Shown here one piece after another: positions 8,908 through 16,732 of a stretch of 45,708 bases of DNA; positions within the stretch are counted from its first letter, which is position 1, and each line of letters opens with the position of its first letter. The stretch spans positions 1-45,708 of the forward strand of contig JACZKK010000133.1 in the NCBI GenBank assembly GCA_014860115.1, in the 5' to 3' direction. This DNA is from Ignavibacteriaceae bacterium. Its GTDB lineage: Bacteria; Bacteroidota; Ignavibacteria; Ignavibacteriales; Ignavibacteriaceae. The notes below the pieces were generated by a model. The model searched no databases. It was not told the DNA's origin and saw only the letters and a program-made list of their open reading frames with translations. Position numbers and translations under genes: made by a program.

Positions 8908-10101
8908 ATGCAGAAGCTGATAATCTCAGTTCTGATTGTTTTTGGAATCACCATTGCGTCAGCACAGACTTCGATAAACCCTGATATAAGTGCAATAGGT
9001 ACATTTAACACATTTACAAACTTTATTAAAGATACACCGGAGTATGGAAAATTAAATTTTGATATTCCGGAGTTCGAATTATTCGTTGACGGTTATCTAA
9101 ATCCTTACGCCCGCGCAACTTTCAATGTTGCTTTTCACGAAGGAGAATTCCACGGTGAAGAGATTTATGCTCAGATTGTCCGAGGGTTGCCGCTGGACAT
9201 TCAAATTAAAGCTGGAAAATATTTATTAGGATTTGGAAAAATTAATACAATTCATCCTCACGCATGGGCTTTTATTTACAGACCTTTATATCAACAGATT
9301 TATTTTGGTGAAGAAGGATTTAATGATATCGGTGCCGAATTAAGTTTTATTCTTCCAACAGGAGATGTCTATACGACACTGGATTTAGGAATCTTCAAAG
9401 GCGATGCATTAATAAATGAACATAGTCATGAACATGAAGAGGATCACGAAAGCGAGGAAGAAGAACACTTTGAATTAGAAAGAGGAAACAGTCCAATTTT
9501 TGTCGGACGACTCGGATCATTTTTTCCTTTGGGCGATTTCAGCAATCTTGAATTTGGATTGAGTGGATCTTACGGGGTTTATTCAAAAGCAGATTTTTAT
9601 ACATCTGAAGACTCCACCTCACTTCCTGAGAACGAGTCTCTAAATTATTTTTACGGCGGAGTTGATTTCAAATACAAATACAGACCTGACTCTTACACAG
9701 CTTTAACAGTGCAAGGTGAAGCATTGTGGAATAATCGAAATGTTCTCCGGACCGATGAACTTGGCTTAGATTTTCAGGAAGATATTAACACTTTCGGAGC
9801 TTTCATTTACGTTGATTATCAGTTCAATAAAATATTCAGTGTCGGGGCAAAATATGATTTCACTTATGGAATAATCGGCGATGAATTATATTATAATACA
9901 CTTGCGAACGATGATAAAAACAAAACTTCAGGCATTGAAGGTTGGATCGGTTACTATCCATTCGAAGAAACTCTTGCACTTAGAATAGGTGTTCAGAATC
10001 TTTCTTTCAACTACGCTGATGGTACTCAGAGAGATAGTGAAACTACTATCAATCTTCAGTTAATCTTTTCTTTGGGTCCTCATAAAGCTCATCCATTTTA
10101 A
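8908..10101 (+). CDS. Outer-membrane beta-barrel with His-rich loop, probable zinc porin
   Basis: 397 residues. A clear signal peptide (MQKLIISVLIVFGITIASAQ) is followed by alternating beta-strand sequence to the end, with no plug or TonB box seen. A loop at about residues 170-195 is packed with His and acidic residues (EHSHEHEEDHESEEEEHFE), a typical low-affinity divalent-metal trap. Strong ribosome site AAAGGAG 7 nt before ATG. It lies 18 nt upstream of the periplasmic metal-binding protein gene, so it probably lets zinc through the outer membrane for the ABC importer. Substrate is inferred from the loop and neighbours. Confidence 0.75.
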   Translation: MQKLIISVLIVFGITIASAQTSINPDISAIGTFNTFTNFIKDTPEYGKLNFDIPEFELFVDGYLNPYARATFNVAFHEGEFHGEEIYAQIVRGLPLDIQIKAGKYLLGFGKINTIHPHAWAFIYRPLYQQIYFGEEGFNDIGAELSFILPTGDVYTTLDLGIFKGDALINEHSHEHEEDHESEEEEHFELERGNSPIFVGRLGSFFPLGDFSNLEFGLSGSYGVYSKADFYTSEDSTSLPENESLNYFYGGVDFKYKYRPDSYTALTVQGEALWNNRNVLRTDELGLDFQEDINTFGAFIYVDYQFNKIFSVGAKYDFTYGIIGDELYYNTLANDDKNKTSGIEGWIGYYPFEETLALRIGVQNLSFNYADGTQRDSETTINLQLIFSLGPHKAHPF

Positions 10102-10119
10102 TTTTTGAAAGGCGATAAA

Positions 10120-10995
10120 ATGTTTAACAAGATAATTCTAATTCTGTTACTAATCTCAATCAGCAGTTTTGCACAAATTAAAGTTGTAACTACTACAACA
10201 GTTATTTATGATCTTGTGAAAAACGTCGGTGGTGATAAAGTTGAAGTTGATTACATTTCACGAGGCGATCAGGACGTGCACTTCCTTGAAATTCTCCCAA
10301 GCTATATGATGAAACTCAGAAAAGCTGATATATTTTTTCAAATTGGTTTACAGCTTGAAATGTGGGCTCCCCAACTAGTGGATGGCTCCAGAAATTCATC
10401 ACTAAAAATTGTTTATCTCTCTGATGCAATAACACCAAAAGAAGTCCCCACAACAAAAGTGGATGCCAGCCAGGGTGATGTTCATCCTCAGGGAAATCCT
10501 CATTACTGGCTTGATCCTGAAAACGCAAAATTGATGGCAAAGAAAATTTATGAGGAATTAGTAGAGCAATCACCCAACGATGAATCATACTTCAAAAAAA
10601 ATCTTGATAATTATCTGGCGAAGCTGGATAAGAAAATAACGGAATGGCAAAATAAAATCTCACAGTTAAAGCAAAATGAAATGATCTTTTTCCATTCTTC
10701 CTGGATCTATTTTACAGACCGCTTCGGTTTAAAGATTGCAGGATATGTTGAACCAAAACCAGGTATTCCGCCGACACCTTCGCACAATGCTGAAATCATC
10801 AGAATAATTCAACAAAAAAATATTAAGTTGATAGTGACTGATGTTTTTTACAGTGACAATGCACCAAACCAGATTGCAAAAGCAACCGGGGCGAAAGTAA
10901 TCAAAGTTCCGACGCAAGTTTATGGAATCGAGAATGTTGATTCTTACATAGAAATGATGGATTACATCGTTAATCAAATGACAACAAATGGATAA
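10120..10995 (+). CDS. znuA: Zinc/manganese ABC transporter substrate-binding protein
   Basis: 291 residues; signal peptide MFNKIILILLLISISSFAQ and then the cluster A-I metal-binding fold. Expected ligands are visible: His in QDVHFLE, His in GNPHYWLDP, His in FFHSSW, and an acidic residue in TDVFYSDN. A short His-containing loop (GDVHPQGNPH) replaces the long His-rich loop of E. coli ZnuA. Start ATG at 10120 has AAAGG 8 nt upstream; a longer TTG version (10105) would put the ribosome site inside the gene. Overlaps the ATPase gene by 8 nt. Zinc is favoured by the His-rich porin, but manganese cannot be excluded. Confidence 0.85.
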   Translation: MFNKIILILLLISISSFAQIKVVTTTTVIYDLVKNVGGDKVEVDYISRGDQDVHFLEILPSYMMKLRKADIFFQIGLQLEMWAPQLVDGSRNSSLKIVYLSDAITPKEVPTTKVDASQGDVHPQGNPHYWLDPENAKLMAKKIYEELVEQSPNDESYFKKNLDNYLAKLDKKITEWQNKISQLKQNEMIFFHSSWIYFTDRFGLKIAGYVEPKPGIPPTPSHNAEIIRIIQQKNIKLIVTDVFYSDNAPNQIAKATGAKVIKVPTQVYGIENVDSYIEMMDYIVNQMTTNG

Positions 10996-11743
10996 AAATA
11001 ATACCATAATAAAATTTAAAGACGTTTCTATCGGTTACAGTAATAAGGTAATTCATAGAAATATTAATATTGAAATTGAGCAGAATGATTTTATTGGTTT
11101 AGTTGGACCTAATGGTTCAGGTAAAACAACATTTTTAAAGACATTGCTTGGAACCGTCAAACCACTGACAGGTGCGATTGAGAAAAAGGAAATAATATTT
11201 GGTTACGTTCCTCAGCGAGATACTGTTCAGCCATTGCTTCCGTATACAGTGCACGATGTTGTTATGATGGGAAGATATTCACTAATGGGTTTGCTCAAAA
11301 AGCCATCCAAATCTGATGAAGAAAAAGTCGAAGAGTGCATGGAAAAAGTTGGAATTGCAGATTTAAAGAATTATAACTACAACAGTCTAAGCGGCGGACA
11401 GAGACAGCGAACACTAATTGCGAGAGCACTTGCAGTTCGACCTGATGTTTTGATACTCGATGAACCGACGAACGGAATGGATACTCCTTCACATTACTCT
11501 TTACTTAATTTAATTTCGGATCTTCATTTAAATAGAAATCTTACTGTGCTTCTTGTCAGTCATCTATTGAGTGATGTTGCTAACCTTGTAAAAAAATTAA
11601 TGCTGTTTGAAAGTGGTAAATTTCAAAGCGGATCAATTGAAGAAATGCTTTCAGAAAAAAATCTTGCTCAAACATACTCTGCAGATATTCAGGTAAAAAA
11701 AATCAACGGAGAATTTTATATTTCTTCAAGGCATGGTGAATAA
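10988..11743 (+). CDS. znuC: Zinc/manganese ABC transporter ATPase
   Basis: 251-residue ABC ATPase with Walker A GPNGSGKTT, signature LSGGQRQR, Walker B VLILDEP, and H-loop His in LLVSHLLSD. It powers the importer formed with the overlapping upstream binding protein and the permease 5 nt downstream. The tight coupling of all three genes supports one transport complex at the inner membrane. Confidence 0.88.
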   Translation: MDKNNTIIKFKDVSIGYSNKVIHRNINIEIEQNDFIGLVGPNGSGKTTFLKTLLGTVKPLTGAIEKKEIIFGYVPQRDTVQPLLPYTVHDVVMMGRYSLMGLLKKPSKSDEEKVEECMEKVGIADLKNYNYNSLSGGQRQRTLIARALAVRPDVLILDEPTNGMDTPSHYSLLNLISDLHLNRNLTVLLVSHLLSDVANLVKKLMLFESGKFQSGSIEEMLSEKNLAQTYSADIQVKKINGEFYISSRHGE

Positions 11744-11748
11744 ATAAT

Positions 11749-12627
11749 TTGGATACAATCAATATACTTTTTGAACTATTCCCTTATGCATTACTTGGAA
11801 GTATTGCAGCGGGGATAATATGTAGTTTCCTCGGAGTCTTTGTTGTATCGCAAAGAGTAGTTTTCCTTGGAGCCGCATTAACTCAGGCAGCAATTGCTGG
11901 AGTTGCATTTTCATTTCTTCATTTATTAAATCTGGAACAACTGCTAGCTTCTTTACTTAATATTAAAGTAATTGATGAATCCTTTCTCCATCATTTTGAA
12001 CATACATTTTTTTCATTACTGTTTGCTGTGATCGCTGTAATAATTTTTTCTCAGAGCAGTCGCCAAAAGTTTTTAACTCAGGATAGTTTACTAGGGATAA
12101 TTTTTGTTGCAGCAATTGCGTCACGAATCATATTCATCCAAAAAAGTCCTATTGCTGAAGTTGCTGAAATAGAATCTATATTGAAGGGCGATATTCTTTT
12201 TATCGGCTCACAGGAATTTTATACTTTACTGATCATACTGATCATTATTTTTTTCATATTCACATTGTTCAGTAAGCAGCTTAAGTTCGTAACATTCGAT
12301 GCTGACACCGCAGCCGCCCATGGAATTAATGACCGATTGTGGCTATTAATTTTTTATCTGATAGTGGGTATAGGAATCTCATTGACAACAAGATTTGTGG
12401 GTGATGTTTTCACTTTTGCATTTTTAATCTTACCGGCATCTACGGCTTTGTTATTAGCGAAGCGGATTACCAGCGTTTTTATTTATTCAGTTATAATCGG
12501 GTCAACGATTCCACCGATTGCAATTTACGTAGCATTTTTATATGATATTTCGAGTGGTCCAACAGCAGTTGTAGCAGCACTGCTTGTTTTTCTGATTGTC
12601 TTCAGTATTAAAAAATTAAAGAAATGA
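11749..12627 (+). CDS. znuB: Zinc/manganese ABC transporter permease (ABC-3 family)
   Basis: 292 residues, about eight or nine membrane segments, starting at TTG 5 nt after the ATPase stop. Family marks include GSIAAGIICSFLGVFVVSQR, GAALTQAAIAGVA, DADTAAAHGI and DVFTFAFLILPASTA. A His/acid stretch around residues 78-88 (ESFLHHFEHTF) lies between two membrane segments and may be a metal-facing loop. It forms the membrane channel of the importer. Confidence 0.87.
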   Translation: MDTINILFELFPYALLGSIAAGIICSFLGVFVVSQRVVFLGAALTQAAIAGVAFSFLHLLNLEQLLASLLNIKVIDESFLHHFEHTFFSLLFAVIAVIIFSQSSRQKFLTQDSLLGIIFVAAIASRIIFIQKSPIAEVAEIESILKGDILFIGSQEFYTLLIILIIIFFIFTLFSKQLKFVTFDADTAAAHGINDRLWLLIFYLIVGIGISLTTRFVGDVFTFAFLILPASTALLLAKRITSVFIYSVIIGSTIPPIAIYVAFLYDISSGPTAVVAALLVFLIVFSIKKLKK

Positions 12628-12641
12628 GTTGAGTTCAAAAG

Positions 12642-12672
12642 TTTCAATATTACGTTGAAAGTAGTATTTTTG
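12642..12672 (+). promoter_or_regulatory. Promoter of the tRNA-Ser gene
   Basis: TATTTTTG (12665-12672) is an exact TAnnTTTG -7 element ending 18 nt before the mature tRNA 5' end, and TTTC (12642-12645) lies 19 nt further upstream at the -33 position. The same stretch contains a TTTCAA/TTGAAA dyad (12642-12660) that might also end the upstream transport operon. Confidence 0.5.
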
Positions 12673-12690
12673 CACTGCGAATTACGATTC

Positions 12691-12780
12691 GGAGAGATGG
12701 CCGAGTGGCTGAAGGCAACGGTTTGCTAAACCGTCGTACTGGGTAAACTGGTACCGAGAGTTCGAATCTCTCTCTCTCCG
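12691..12780 (+). tRNA. tRNA-Ser (anticodon GCT)
   Basis: Acceptor stem GGAGAGA (12691-12697) pairs with TCTCTCC (12773-12779), discriminator G at 12780. Anticodon stem ACGGT/ACCGT encloses loop TTGCTAA with anticodon GCT at 12725-12727, which reads AGC/AGT serine codons. The long variable arm (GTAC...GTAC) and T-loop GTTCGAATC are typical of tRNA-Ser. The 3' CCA is not encoded. Confidence 0.97.
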
Positions 12781-12786
12781 CAATTT

Positions 12787-12815
12787 AAGCTTCCTAATGG
12801 AAGCTTTTATTATTT
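12787..12815 (+). terminator. Terminator after tRNA-Ser
   Basis: Perfect 8-bp stem AAGCTTCC/GGAAGCTT (12787-12794 and 12799-12806) with loop TAAT and a T-rich tail. It separates the tRNA from the riboflavin operon. Confidence 0.8.
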
Positions 12816-12881
12816 TTATCGGTAGATTTTCTTTTAACATAATAATTTGCTCCATTAAAATTCTTTTCGATTTATTTTGTA

Positions 12882-13958
12882 ATGAATGACGAATACTTTG
12901 TGAAAAAATGTTTTAGTCTTGCCCGGAAAGCACAAGGAAATGTTAGTCCAAATCCACTTGTCGGTGCCGTGCTCCTAAAAAACGGAAAAGTTATTGGACA
13001 GGGCTGGCACAAAAAGTACGGACGTGAGCATGCAGAAGTAAACGCAATAAAAAACGCAACTGAGGATGTTGCCGGCTCTACTTTGTATTGTAACCTTGAA
13101 CCCTGCTGCCATACAAAAAAACAAACTCCGCCCTGCGTTCCGCTGCTAATTCAGAATAAAATAAAACGAGTTGTAATAAGCAATTTAGATCCAAACAAAG
13201 ATGTCGATGGTAAGGGATTACAACAATTAATAGAAGCGGGCATTGAAGTAATATCAGGAATTCTTGAAGACGATGGTAAAGAATTAAATAAGTTTTACTT
13301 CAAGTTTGTGCAAGATAAATTACCATTCGTTACTTTAAAGATAGCTCAATCAATTGACGGAAAAATTAGTGAAGCAAAAAACAAGCAAACCTGGTTAACA
13401 GGAAAAGAAGCTATCAAGTATGTTCACAAATTACGAAGTGAATATGATGCTGTTTTAGTTGGTGCTAACACAATAAAAATTGATAATCCTCAATTGAATG
13501 TTAGAGAAGCTAAGGGAAGAAATCCAATTAGGATAATTATTGATGGTAGACTAAGCATTCCTCTTCAGTCACAAATCTTAAATCCAATCGATCCTGAAAA
13601 GACATGGATTTTTACTAAGCGTGATATCGACGAGAAAAAAGTTAAAAGGATAGCAGATAGAGGAATAAAAATTTTCAGTGTTAACTCTAAGCAAAATCAC
13701 TTTAACTTAAAAAAAATTCTTAGAGTTTTAGCAGATAACAAAATCACTTCTCTGCTGGTTGAAGGTGGGGCTGATATTTTCACTCAATTTCTTCAAAAAG
13801 ATTTGTTTGATGAGATTATAGTTCTCCAGGCTCCTAAAATTTTGGGTAGAGGAATTAATGGCTTTAATATACATAGGTTGAAAAAGATTCTGCTATTGAA
13901 GATGGATAATCTGGGTAAGGACATCAGGCTAGTTTACGGTAGAAAATTATCTGATTAG
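12882..13958 (+). CDS. ribD: Bifunctional riboflavin deaminase/reductase
   Basis: 358 residues. The N-terminal zinc deaminase has HAEVNAI (ligand His and catalytic Glu) and PCCHTKKQTPPC (two Cys ligands); the C-terminal reductase begins PFVTLKIAQSIDGKI and ends with LLVEGGADIFTQF. Converts the GTP-derived pyrimidine to the ribitylamino form in two steps. First gene of ribD-ribE-ribBA-ribH. The 75-nt leader after the tRNA terminator is too short for an FMN riboswitch and shows none. Confidence 0.95.
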   Translation: MNDEYFVKKCFSLARKAQGNVSPNPLVGAVLLKNGKVIGQGWHKKYGREHAEVNAIKNATEDVAGSTLYCNLEPCCHTKKQTPPCVPLLIQNKIKRVVISNLDPNKDVDGKGLQQLIEAGIEVISGILEDDGKELNKFYFKFVQDKLPFVTLKIAQSIDGKISEAKNKQTWLTGKEAIKYVHKLRSEYDAVLVGANTIKIDNPQLNVREAKGRNPIRIIIDGRLSIPLQSQILNPIDPEKTWIFTKRDIDEKKVKRIADRGIKIFSVNSKQNHFNLKKILRVLADNKITSLLVEGGADIFTQFLQKDLFDEIIVLQAPKILGRGINGFNIHRLKKILLLKMDNLGKDIRLVYGRKLSD

Positions 13959-13988
13959 TTTGTGATTGAAAATAATTAACTTTACCTT

Positions 13989-14633
13989 ATGTTTACTGGA
14001 ATAATTGAAGAAATAGGCAAAATTGAAAAGATAACGCCAATAGCGGGAGGCTTTAGTTTACGGATAAAGGCTGAGAAGGTTGTTGATGATTTGACCGTTA
14101 ATGATTCTGTTTGTATCGATGGCGTTTGTCTAACAGTCACCAAAAAAGAAAATGATGCTTTTTGGGCTGATGCGGTCGGAGCAACCCTGGAAAAAACTAC
14201 TTTCAATATTGTTAAAGCAAAAGCTTCAGTAAATTTAGAGAGATCAGTGAGACTGAATGATCGGCTCGGTGGACATTTAGTTCAGGGGCATGTAAATGGA
14301 ATCGGTACCATATCCGTCGTAAAAAAACTTGGTGAAAATTATCTCGTAAAAATTGTAGTTCCTGAAGGTCTGGAAAAGTATTTAATAAAAGAGGGTTCAA
14401 TAGCGATAAATGGGATTAGCTTAACCATTGCTGATGTGATTAAAAATCAAATTTCCATTTCAATCATTCCTCACACCTGGCAGAATACAAACCTGAAAGA
14501 CAAAAAGGTTAATGAAAAAGTAAATGTTGAAATTGATATTTTAGCAAAGTATGTTGAAAAACTTTTAACCAAAGTGAATAATTCTTCAAATAAAAATTTA
14601 ACCGAAAGCTGGCTAAAAGAGATTGGCTATTAA
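13989..14633 (+). CDS. ribE: Riboflavin synthase alpha chain
   Basis: 214 residues with the two repeated lumazine-binding barrels: [12 protein letters not shown] opens the first, and [15 protein letters not shown] opens the second. Dismutates two 6,7-dimethyl-8-ribityllumazine molecules to riboflavin. The stop codon shares one base with the next start (TAATG at 14631-14635), so ribBA is translationally coupled. Confidence 0.95.
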   Translation: MFTGIIEEIGKIEKITPIAGGFSLRIKAEKVVDDLTVNDSVCIDGVCLTVTKKENDAFWADAVGATLEKTTFNIVKAKASVNLERSVRLNDRLGGHLVQGHVNGIGTISVVKKLGENYLVKIVVPEGLEKYLIKEGSIAINGISLTIADVIKNQISISIIPHTWQNTNLKDKKVNEKVNVEIDILAKYVEKLLTKVNNSSNKNLTESWLKEIGY

Positions 14634-15868
14634 TGAAAGATAAAATGAACAATAATAACGAGTTTAAATTCAATACTATTGAAGAAGCCATTGAAGATAT
14701 CAAAGCCGGCAAGATGCTGATTGTTGTGGATGATCCTGACAGAGAAAATGAAGGCGACCTTGTTATGGCTGCAGAACTTTGCAAGTCAAAAGATGTAAAT
14801 TTTATTACGAGAGAAGGAAGAGGCATACTCTGCTTACCCATAACAGAAGAAAAAGCCAAAGCTCTTAATCTGGATTTAATGGTACAAAACAACACAGCAC
14901 TTCACGGAACACCTTTTTCAGTTTCAATTGATTACAGACACGGAACTACTACCGGTATTTCTGCTCACGATAGAGCGATCACAATTAATCGTGCAGCGGA
15001 TGAAAAAGTTAATCCTGATGATTTTGGAAGACCCGGACATATATTTCCTCTTATTGCGAAGAAAGGTGGAGTTCTAAAACGTGCCGGCCATACCGAAGCA
15101 GTTGTAGATCTTGTTAAACTTGCCGGATTAAATCCGGTTGGAGTTTTATGTGAAATCCTTGCTGAAGACGGAACAATGGCACGTGTTCCAAAATTGATGG
15201 AGTTTGCAAAAAAACATAATCTGAAAATTATTACGATTGCTGATTTGATTGAATACCGGATGTCGAGAGAACATTTTGTTCAGAAAAAAGTTACTGTTGA
15301 TCTGCCAACCCGATATGGTTCCTTCAAACTTCATCTTTATGAAAATACGCTTGATCATCTGGACAATCCAATGGCACTTGTTAAAGGAGATATAAGCGGT
15401 GATGATCCGGTACTTGTACGTGTTCATTCGGAATGTTTAACCGGAGATATTTTCGGTTCAAAGCGTTGTGACTGTGGAGAACAGTTAATTGCAGCAATGA
15501 GTATGGTAGAAAAAGCTGGTAGAGGTGTTGTTCTTTATATGCGTCAGGAAGGAAGAGGGATTGGTCTGGTTAATAAGCTACTCGCCTATCACTTGCAGGA
15601 ACAAGGTAAAGATACAGTTGAAGCTAATGAAGCACTAGGGTTTAAAGCTGATCTGAGAGACTACGGAACAGGTGCACAAATTTTAAAAGACCTTGGTCTG
15701 AAAAAAATAAAATTACTGACTAACAATCCTAAAAAAGTAATTGGACTAAAAGGTTATGATCTTGAAATAGTTGAACGAATTCCGCTGGAAATTCCACCGA
15801 ATGCTATCAACGAAAAATATTTAAAGACAAAGCGTGACAGATTAGGTCATCTGCTTCATTCAGAATAA
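14633..15868 (+). CDS. ribBA: Bifunctional DHBP synthase / GTP cyclohydrolase II
   Basis: 411 residues. The N-terminal half is 3,4-dihydroxy-2-butanone-4-phosphate synthase ([16 protein letters not shown] acidic loop, [20 protein letters not shown]). The C-terminal half is GTP cyclohydrolase II with zinc-binding [17 protein letters not shown] and RQEGRGIGL. It supplies both precursors of the pathway. Start ATG overlaps the ribE stop by 1 nt; a second ATG 12 nt on is possible. Confidence 0.95.
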   Translation: MKDKMNNNNEFKFNTIEEAIEDIKAGKMLIVVDDPDRENEGDLVMAAELCKSKDVNFITREGRGILCLPITEEKAKALNLDLMVQNNTALHGTPFSVSIDYRHGTTTGISAHDRAITINRAADEKVNPDDFGRPGHIFPLIAKKGGVLKRAGHTEAVVDLVKLAGLNPVGVLCEILAEDGTMARVPKLMEFAKKHNLKIITIADLIEYRMSREHFVQKKVTVDLPTRYGSFKLHLYENTLDHLDNPMALVKGDISGDDPVLVRVHSECLTGDIFGSKRCDCGEQLIAAMSMVEKAGRGVVLYMRQEGRGIGLVNKLLAYHLQEQGKDTVEANEALGFKADLRDYGTGAQILKDLGLKKIKLLTNNPKKVIGLKGYDLEIVERIPLEIPPNAINEKYLKTKRDRLGHLLHSE

Positions 15869-15894
15869 AATTAAAACAAAACTAAGAGGAATAA

Positions 15895-16359
15895 ATGGCT
15901 AACATCATTGAAGGAAAATTAAACGCTAAAGGTAAGAAGTTCGGAATAGTAATTAGCAGATTTAATGAACTGATTTCTTCCCAGCTTCTGTCCGGTGCTA
16001 AAGATTGTTTATTAAGACACGATTGCAAAGAAGAAGATATAACTGTTGCCTGGGTTCCCGGGTCGTATGAAATACCATTAGTTGCAAAGAAAATGGCTCA
16101 CTCAAAAAAATATGATGCAATAATTTGTCTGGGTGCAGTAATTCGCGGTGGAACTCCACATTTCGATTATATCGCAGCTGAAGTATCTAAAGGAGTTGCA
16201 CAAGTTGGGCTCGATGCAAATCTGCCTGTAATCTTTGGAGTGCTTACGACTGATAATATTGAGCAAGCGCTGGAAAGAGCAGGAACCAAAGCAGGTAACA
16301 AAGGATGGGATGCTGCCCTTTCTGCTATAGAGATGGTTAATTTGTTCGGGAAAATTTAA
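15895..16359 (+). CDS. ribH: 6,7-dimethyl-8-ribityllumazine synthase
   Basis: 154 residues: [10 protein letters not shown] at the N-terminus, [15 protein letters not shown] (substrate loop), [21 protein letters not shown] with the catalytic His region, and [17 protein letters not shown]. Joins the ribBA and ribD products to give lumazine for ribE. Ribosome site AGAGGA lies 5 nt before ATG, 26 nt after ribBA. Convergent with the STAS gene across 2 nt. Confidence 0.95.
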   Translation: MANIIEGKLNAKGKKFGIVISRFNELISSQLLSGAKDCLLRHDCKEEDITVAWVPGSYEIPLVAKKMAHSKKYDAIICLGAVIRGGTPHFDYIAAEVSKGVAQVGLDANLPVIFGVLTTDNIEQALERAGTKAGNKGWDAALSAIEMVNLFGKI

Positions 16360-16361
16360 TT

Positions 16362-16694
16362 TTAATTTTTCAGAGCTTCTTCAACTGAATTAAATTGTTG
16401 AAATATTTTATCGACTTTAATTTTAGTAAACGTTTCTTTAATTTTTTTAGGAACACAGGCCAATTTAAATGAAACCCCAGCATTTGTTGAAGTAGTATAA
16501 CCATGTATTAAAATTCCAATACCCCAGCTTGATATAAATTTAACTTCACACATATCTATAACTATATTTAGTTTATGTTTTTCAATACTTAAATTTATTG
16601 CTTCATGAAAATCATTAGCTTCATATCCTAACATCATTTCACCTTCAAGATCTATTATCACAGCATTTTCGGTTTCTCTGGTTTTTACTTTCAT
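16362..16694 (-). CDS. STAS-domain anti-sigma factor antagonist-like protein
   Basis: 110 residues, a single STAS domain: VIIDLEGEMMLGYEANDF, NIVIDMCEVKFISSWGIGILIHGY, and the C-terminal FQQFNSVEEAL. The FISSWGIG segment carries the Ser at the usual phosphorylation site of SpoIIAA/RsbV-like proteins. It lies 38 nt downstream of the SpoIIE-type phosphatase on the same strand, the expected partner that would dephosphorylate it. No anti-sigma kinase or sigma factor is seen nearby, so the output is unknown. Confidence 0.8.
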   Translation of the reverse strand: MKVKTRETENAVIIDLEGEMMLGYEANDFHEAINLSIEKHKLNIVIDMCEVKFISSWGIGILIHGYTTSTNAGVSFKLACVPKKIKETFTKIKVDKIFQQFNSVEEALKN

Positions 16695-16732
16695 ATTGGT
16701 TTCCTCAATCTTTTTAAGTTTTAATTTAAATA

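Noticed and set aside
12806-12881. FMN riboswitch before the riboflavin operon
   Set aside because: Only about 75 nt lie between the tRNA terminator and ribD, with none of the conserved FMN-aptamer segments.
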